From contig OZ034966.1 in assembly GCA_964030785.1 (NCBI GenBank), forward strand, positions 2,853,701-2,917,700: a stretch of DNA of 64,000 nt. The letters run 5' to 3'. Position numbers and translations under genes: made by a program. The first letter of the stretch is position 1. The number at the start of each line of letters is the position of its first letter. The notes beneath the pieces are model-generated. The model searched no databases and was not told where the DNA came from. It saw only the letters and a program-made list of their open reading frames with translations. The stretch comes from Siderastrea siderea (Eukaryota; Cnidaria; Anthozoa; Scleractinia; Rhizangiidae). Shown piece by piece: positions 25,758-34,700 of this stretch.

Positions 25758-28700
25758 TTGAGCATGGTGGCCAAACGTGTTTGACATGTTGAAGTCCATA
25801 TGTTGCACAGTGTTAAATAAAATTCCTGCAACTGTTGGTTCGGGCCTTAGAGCTCTTTTTTCTTTTTAAGTTTGAAACGAACAAGTTAAAGCTGTAGTTC
25901 AATAAAATCCACATCTAATGCACTGTCAATACCTGATTTCCCTTTGATACTGCAGCAGGAAATTTGACCCTTGACAGACAAATTTTCACAACATCATCAA
26001 GCAGCTGAGAATGGTAAAGCTCCAACTCACAGTGCAGCTGGAGAAAAAGCTGAAGCTACAAACAAAACAACAGTTCACACCACAATGAGAACTTTTATTA
26101 CCAAGATGATCTGTTTTGTGTTCAGGTGAACTTCGCTGAGTCTGTGAATGGCATCCTTAAGTGTGACCATTCAAATAGAAGCGATTGAGAAGTGCTAACT
26201 TGTAGCACTTTTATTGCATTGGGCAGGTGGCTCTATCTTTTGAACCTGTGGATGAAATCGTATGGTACAAACATTCAACTGACAATGTGATGATATTATT
26301 TTATTAAAAGGCGGTTCTATGCTGTTTAATTCATGAGCCTGAGGATAGAAACCAGAGCACTTATCTATAGTGAGAGATCATGAATTGTTAATTAAATGTT
26401 GAAGCCTTACAGTCTTTGGATTTTTCCCATTCAACATGACTTGACTCAGAATTCCTGCAGCTGAAGTTCGTCCACTGTGTATGGATATGGTGACCAACAT
26501 CCGAAAAATATGTGAAACCCTGTCAATGACAACGAATTAGACAATGTTCAGTCAACGTAGCTGTTCAACAGTTATCCTTCACAAAACTTGCACAATGAAA
26601 CAATCTGTGATCCCACTGGCAAAAACCGTATGGAGGCAGTCAAGCCCTGTTGTAACATACACTGTTGTGTTTGTACGTGTATTAACAGGGTGCCCATTTT
26701 GATCAGTCAATTGATCAGTGTTATTAAATTGGTCCATTCTAAACAAAAAATATGGGTTGGGGCTGAGAAAACCACAACAAAGTTTTTAAGTTAATCAGGT
26801 GCCCGTGAAACAGGAATTATGTTTTATCACAGTTGACGATACACTTTGCATAAAGTACATTAAAAAAGTCAGCAACATGCTAGGCTAATTTATGTGTTCA
26901 TTGTAGCAAAATTGCTGGCAAATTTAATCACCACTATCTAAGATGCCAGAGGTAATTGCCAGTAAAAATTGTCATCGCAGAAGTACTGTAGATGTAAGTA
27001 TATAAATTTGCCTATTGCCTGTTGGTGAATTAAAGTATTGAAACAGCTTTTACTTGTTGCCGATTGAGGTTAGCAGAGCCTTGCACAGATGATGTGAATG
27101 GCTGGCCATGGTCGTGAGGAACTTGCTCTCTGTCTGCTTGGTGCCAGGTGATGACATGGAAGAGTTTCTGTAGAAGAGGACATGTCTCTGAAGTGCAACA
27201 TCCTGAAGTCTGTTTAACAACAATTCCTGAAGACCAATATTATTGTGGCAGTTAGTTACAAGGTTTGTTCTAATTCAACTTGCTCATAGAAATTGAAGAC
27301 AAAAAGGATCTGAAAACTCACCAAGGTGAGAGCAAATGTTTTTAGCACTTCAGCTTGGTTTGCATCAACATCTACGCAACCTACAAAAGACATTAATTCC
27401 ACTTCGTTATAAGCCCTGCGATTAGGAGGAAAAACCCTTATTTGTATTAACTTTCAACACACGTGTGCGCAATATGCAATTTATCAGTAAGAAGGAATTC
27501 TGCAATTTCATAACAGATGTATTGTTGCAAAGTGCCACTCTTAAAACACTGCAAAAGTTTGAAAGTTGTTGAAAAAATTTCTGTTGTAATGCAATCAAAT
27601 GATCAGAGTTGTCAAAACTGAGGGAGGGTAGCAAAATTTCATTTTTTAAAGTCAAGGTTTGAATATTTGAATATTACTTTGCAGCACATCCATTAAATAC
27701 AAAAGAAAAGAAGACAAGGTTTGATGATCTTGACTAGTCTTTGAGGAACTGTTGCTACATTTTCAGTTAGATTTACTGTGGTTGCTGTCTCACCTAATGC
27801 TTCCTCTGACCTCTTATCATTTATAAGTAACATTACAAAAAAAAGGAACATTCTTTTTTTATTTCCTTACAGCCAAGATTCAACATCATTTTAATGCAAA
27901 TCACCTCTGTCCTCAGGTTCCTGACAGTTATCAAGTAGAAACTGGAAAACTTCAAGGGATCCTTCTCCCGTGTTCTTGATGACATCAACAACTGATGACA
28001 CCAAGCTTTGGAACAAAAAAGACAAACATTAAAACCATTCCACAAAACTGTAATCACAAAGGAGTTGACCAGCATTAAACTCCTGACTAGAGAGAAACCC
28101 TAAGGTATGTTACATGTATGTGGTTTCCGGCAACTTTTTAGTATGCTGTGAGAATTTAATTGTGTACTGTTCTTATGTGGTTTCAACTTTTTAGTATGCT
28201 GTGTGAATTTAATTGTGTACTGTTCTCATGCAAATGGCTGGTGTTTAGCAGAACTCTCCAGTGGAACTGAGCTAAATTATTTGGCAAAATTTGCTACATT
28301 TCTTTCTTAAAAACTGAGTAACTATTGCACAACTTGGCTGGCATTATATAAGTATACTTGCCAGCAATCTACAGTGTACTATATAATTATCTGGCAACTA
28401 GAGTGAAGTTGACTGACAATTATTCTGTAAGACTTTAAAAGTGACTAAAAATACATCTACCAGAGACCTTCTTTAGTTTATAACCAACTGCTTTAATTAA
28501 TTTCGTTTGGAAACCATCTTCTTCAAAGCTTATAACAACAGCCCTGATATGTTATTCTTAGTAAGAACTATGTGACAAGGCCATAGCTGAAAGTAATTAA
28601 AAGTCTTTTTTAACGTCACAATCAGCAATGTCTCATTTGTACAGAAAAGGAAACATGAAGGCAAACATTTAATGGTATTTTCTTCAATTCCATTGCAATG

Positions 28701-31700
28701 ACAACAGCAAAACTTACCAGGTGGCTTTACAACTACAAAACTTGTTGTCTTGTCGTGTAAGCTTTAGGCTGCCTTACATTTAAGGCCTGTATTGAAAAGT
28801 ACTCTTACTTACTTTAATCACAGACTGTGTTTTCTGCCATTTTAATTTTCAAGGTCATCTTGAGTTTTCAAAATTACCTCATTTTCTTATCTCCTCTTTT
28901 CTTACACTGTTCCAGCAATCGAGCAAGGACTTCTGGAGTCACTAGCAAGACAAAAGGGCTATTTATTGGATCTGCTTTAACAAAACTTACAACTTAAAAA
29001 AAGGGTCTGGTTTTGTACAGTGTACTCCGTCCAAGACAACTTAATGTGCTAAATTTTTCTTCTTTAGAATGTTCTTTATTGATGGTAAAAAGGTTTAAGT
29101 ACATTGTACGTACCATCAATGTTTGTACTTTTACTGTCGGTAACAATAATGGTATTCTTTTTATACTGCTATTACCTGAATCCTTCAAGTTTGTGTTTTC
29201 CCATGCTAATTATGGTTATTTGCTACCTTAAAAACTCTAATGGGATTGCCAAATTTTAATAGCAAGAAAAAAAAGGATATAAATTCTGGTAGTTGTTTGT
29301 AAAAGGCCACCATCATGAACAAAGCCCATTGGCCCTAAAAACATGGAGAAAGCTGAGGAAGCTGATGTTTCATGTACTTACAGGTATCAAGGAACTCTGT
29401 TATAGTTCCCTTCAGTAAGTCAGGTGACAATGTAGCAATGTGAAGAAGAAAGGGAAGAGTTGCCAACTGCTCGTCTGGTTCAAGATCCGACTTTGAAGAG
29501 CTTGAAATGCTTTCCTAAAAGCAACAGCACAGTAGCTACATCACACAGAAATTCACCACCTGCTGGAGGGCAATTACACTCTCAGTGGCAACAATTAAGA
29601 AAGGCCACCAGACATTTTTACTTCTTGTTGTGGGCAAGGTAAAAGTAAGCTCATAAATACTGAATTCAGCCAAGCTAGAGCAAGGGTTAGAATAATTGAC
29701 TCCAATCAGTTTCTTTGCACGCTGCTCTCATCAACCCTTAAAGAGCTAACAGTGATGAAAATGAAATTTCTCTGTACATCATCAATACTTGCTTGAACAA
29801 TCAAGCGATGAGAATAAAGGAAGTGATCACCAAGGATTAGATGTCTTGATATTTAGACAAAATTTCCTCACTAGCCTATGTACAGAGAACAGTAAGGAGA
29901 ATATGCATTTTTATATCAGGTCTTAAAGGGTTAAAATAAAAGTCATCAGGGTTACATATCTATTAATTAGATAATAATGCAGGAAATTACTCTAACGTGC
30001 TCCTTTAATACAAATTGTCACTTTCTCTGTACACCAAGCTTAGTCTAACTACACGTAGCATGACTTAATTTTACCAAAGTGGAACAAATACTTCTGTGTA
30101 ACACCATTGACAATCAGAATGATGACAATGACTAGTCAGAACAACTCTGAGATCAAGCAAAGATTGTAACATACTACATGCACGCCAACTACCAAACCTT
30201 TAAGCAACCAATTGTACATGTATTAACAAATTTACTGGACTAATGTGCACACTGTAGTTTTAATTAATGACTGTTCTTAGTTTAACCAGTTTGAAGAAAA
30301 GAAGATTTTCAAGCCAAAGATAAATTTATACCATGAAAAAATATGAATATTAATACGAAATTGACCTACATGAAATAAAGCTAGTAGATTGGTTTTGATC
30401 TCTTGAGAATGCTGTAGGGAAAGGTACGTGAGAACCTGAACCATAGTAGGGGTCATGACAGATGCATCCCCACCCCCTCCTCCAGGGGTGTGATTTGCAG
30501 TGTACTCCTTCAATGCTGTGGAAAGCAGCTTGGGAATAAAGACGTCATGGAAATGGGACCTGCAAACAGAACATTACATCAAAGACCAAGCATACTATGT
30601 ATTTGAAAAAATTAATGATCTTTGGTGTAGGGGACAATAAACAATTTAGAGATCATACATGTACTTACATTAAAATTATTAATTGAATAAAAAATGAAAA
30701 TGAATGAATAAAAATGAATTTTAAACATTTCCTGTTAAATAGTGATGGAATGGTTGTGGGAGAGGAATAAAGGTGGGGGGTGGGGAAGGAGGAAGAGGAG
30801 GGCAAAATTCATGCTTCTCGCACCCTTTTATCCTGGTGTAGGCACAAAAAAGCTCCCGCCTCCATGACGATTTTTATTGCGAGAGGGTACACAATGTTGA
30901 AAAATGTTTTCCTATTGTACTCATTAGAAATCCCGTTTCCCACCTTTACTTGCCGTGCCATCTGTACCCCCTTTTATCCCAGCCTCCTGTCCCTGTTTCC
31001 CCCCCTTCTTTGTTCTCCCTCCCTGTGTTCCCCCTGTTCCCTGTTCTCCCTCCCTGTGTTCCCCCTGTTCCCTGTTCTCCCTCCCTGTCCCCTCACATGG
31101 TTGGAAAGGCTTGCAGTGCTTACCCAATATGAGCCACAACCCAATCTAGATGAGGAGAGCTGTTCATAGCTATCTGGAGCAGACACTGAACACAAACATC
31201 AGCCTGTCCACGCCCAACCCTACATGAAAAAAAAAAAGGAGCAGTTGACTAAACGTTTTACAAGAAATTTATATTTCAAAACAAATACTGACATTTTAAA
31301 AGAAATTTTATTTTATATTTGCTGGAAGGAGATATTACTGACAGACATGTATGTCAGTATTAAAGATATCAGATCAGACAATTCAATTTATGTAGTTGCA
31401 TCTGTGGTTATTCAAGGATTCAAATAGCTTTTGATATGGGTAAAGACAGCAAAGTGACCACAAGGCTGCTGCCTAAGGAATATTTTCGGGAGCCCTTCGG
31501 GCTCCCAAAATCAAAACTTAGGAGCCCAACTCGCATTCCTAGGAGCCCAGAATTAGTTAATTATTTATTTACACCGCATCATTAAAGAAAACCCTAGCCC
31601 CAGCCAATGCTGTCTCTGTCTCTCTCATTCTGTATCCTTGGCCAAATTGTTTTTGGACTACGAACACCTCTTTCTTGCTTCTGGTTTCATGAGCAGCATG

Positions 31701-34700
31701 TCACCTGTCTGTAGCTAACTGTGCAACTAATTATAGGAAGTTTTATGCAAAAAAATGAAAGAAATAAATGACGAAATACATAATTACAATAAACAATACC
31801 AAACACTAGTTGCAGACAAGAAAATGTCCAATTTAACTCAACACAGTTTTAATAAAATCGTAGGTTATGCAATTTAGCCGTCATTAGTGTTCATGATGTT
31901 TGATCTTGAACCTTATTGATGGCTCCTAGCAGTACTAACAGTGAGACTAACAGTAGAGTGTTTCACAACTTAGTCTTCATGAAATTTGCTAACAATGTTA
32001 CAATCTTATTCATGCTATTTGTATACATATATGCAAATAAAACAACAACAGAACATCACTGCTTGCAATTAGCCTTAGTCTGGATGGTTGAAATATCTGC
32101 AATAGAAAGCTGCATTGGCTTCTGGATAATTATCAAATGTATCCAAGTAAAAGTTTCTGTTTTAGTTTAAACTATAAAAATTTGTATGGGTACAGAAGTC
32201 TCATACTGCCTCCTGAATGATTTCTAATCATTGTGACTTAACCTTTTTGTCATTTAAGTTGTTGGGGAGTGTTTTTAACTCTTTGACAATGAAACTAGAG
32301 ATAGGTCACACAGTGGCATGCTTACATTTTCAGTTTGACTTCGATTTCCACACAACCATTTCACTTCGCGCCATACCTGACATCCAGACGCAAAAGTTTA
32401 TGTTTTTACACACAAACAAAACATACTAGTATTTTTATAAAGTCAATTTTAGCGAGAAATTTCTGTATACAAACGACCAAATCACAAAAGCAAATTGCGC
32501 GGGAAATATCAAATTGAATTAATAATCTGTCACCCCGGTTTCATGATCTTTGAACTCAAAAAAGGTGACTTCATGGACCACAGGAGCAGTAGATCGTGTC
32601 TCTGGAAGTGGGACGGTCATTCTATAATCGAAATACTACACTAGTTTAAAAAACGTTGTTAAATATACGATCAAATGAAGTAACGCAAGTCGCATTGCAT
32701 AAGGAAGATTTGTTGTTTTGTAAGGGTTTCAAATTGCTATCGAGACTGGAAGCTTAGATATGTTTTCGTATGGAGAAATCGAGAAAAACAACTTTATATA
32801 TTTTACCTGTTCCTGTTGCGAGAACTCCATCGCTGCCATCGGGTTATACTCCGTTATAGCCAAGGAAATCTTCGGCGATTTTCGCAGAAATGAGCGCTTG
32901 AACGCGTGCAGCAAAGTAAAGATTACACCAAGTTCGTAAGGTTTCTTTATTTGAACGAGATCAACGAGATCACAAAATGATGAATGATTCAGGGCGAACT
33001 TGTACATGGAATCAAATATCAAGGACGTTGAGGTGATAGCACACAAGTCATCTACCCGTTCTTCTCACAAAAAGAAAAATATATATATCAAATAGACATA
33101 ACAGTCTTCCTTCCTGCCAGCGCGTGATCACTTGCGAATGCCTGGGGCAACAAAACAGCCCATGATTTTGATATTCCATATTTGAGAATCACATCTTGTA
33201 CCCAGTCTCCAACTGCCAACAGGAGACAAACGATGGGTTCGCAAACCTTCGCTGTTTTAACACTTTTGTTACGGGTTTTTGAAGAATTCTACCATGTATG
33301 GCTTCGCGCCAAATACATAAATAGTTCCATTGTTTGAAGCTCAGTTAACAGAACCAAATTTATCGGGACGTAGGGGCCATTGTCCCAAGATAATCTCAGG
33401 TTTATAGGAGCCCGTGCGGGCTCCTTGTACAGAAATTTGGTCGCCCGCATGTACAACTTAGGCGCCCCTGGCGACCGGGCGCCTGTTAGGCAGCAGCCTT
33501 GGACCATAACAGTAATTTCTCATAAATATTACACTGTAAGTGCACGGCTTCTACACCAAAAGTAAAGTAAAACAATGGGGAAAAAGAAGCAAAAAAACAG
33601 TCTGGGGAGAAAAGTAGGCATGGAGTGAAGTCTACTTACAATTTTGCACTGCAATGCACTGTAATATCCATTAACCTCTGAACAGCAGGAAATAACATCC
33701 ATTTATGAAGACCTTCGCTTAGCGACATGGTAATACTAGCACCTGGAATTGGAAGAGAAATATACAAAATGTTATAATTGCTCAAAGTACATGACTTGTC
33801 TTAATTTTCTCAGGGTTTGTGCATTGAGCTTTCAATCAAGTACAGGACACAAGGACATGAGGTTTCCTAAGTTTTTTTTGTACTTGGTAATTTTATAGAA
33901 TAATTTCTGGTCAGACATTGGCCATAATTTTTAGATATTTTCCCTGAGACATGATCTATCAGTATACATGATGCACTAATGGGTTCACAATGCATTGTAG
34001 GGCAATTTTAAACTTTTACACCTTGGAAATCCTGGGTGCTTTCCATTATGCCAAAATTTCCGGACATTTTGGTCAAAACATAAATGGAACACTTCGGTCC
34101 AGGTGGAAATTTTCCAGAAAAAGTGGTCCACCTCCAGAGGTGGTGCTCTTTGACTGGTCGGTCTGGTCCAACTGAAACATGCTGTTCCATTTTCAAAAAT
34201 TCTCGTTTCCAGTCCCACTTCACTAGGGAGTAATAGAAATTTCGGTTGAAACGTAAATGGACACTTTGGTCTGGTTGGAAATTTTGTATCTACCAAACAA
34301 CGTCATTCCATTTTCCCTTGTTCTTCCCGGCATAGTCAATCGAACTTTCAGAAATCGAACTCAATCGAATTCAATCGAACTCAATCAAGTTTGATTGACT
34401 CCGGCAGTCGAACGAAATCGAACACTGAACTTTGTGTGAGTTCGATTTCCGAACCAATTGATTTAATCGAACAAATTGAACCCAATCGAACTCAATCCAT
34501 GGGATTGTGTTTGCTTGAGTTCGGTAGCCGAACTCAATCGAACACAATTGTTTGATTGTGTGCCATGAATAAATTCGCTTGGACAAAGGTCATGTTATGT
34601 GGTCTGACTGCCCGCTTGGTTACTGTACGCAAGCTCTGGTGAACCTACATACAAGGCAAGCCCATCGAAAACACGTTTTTCTCATCCTTTTTTAATGATA

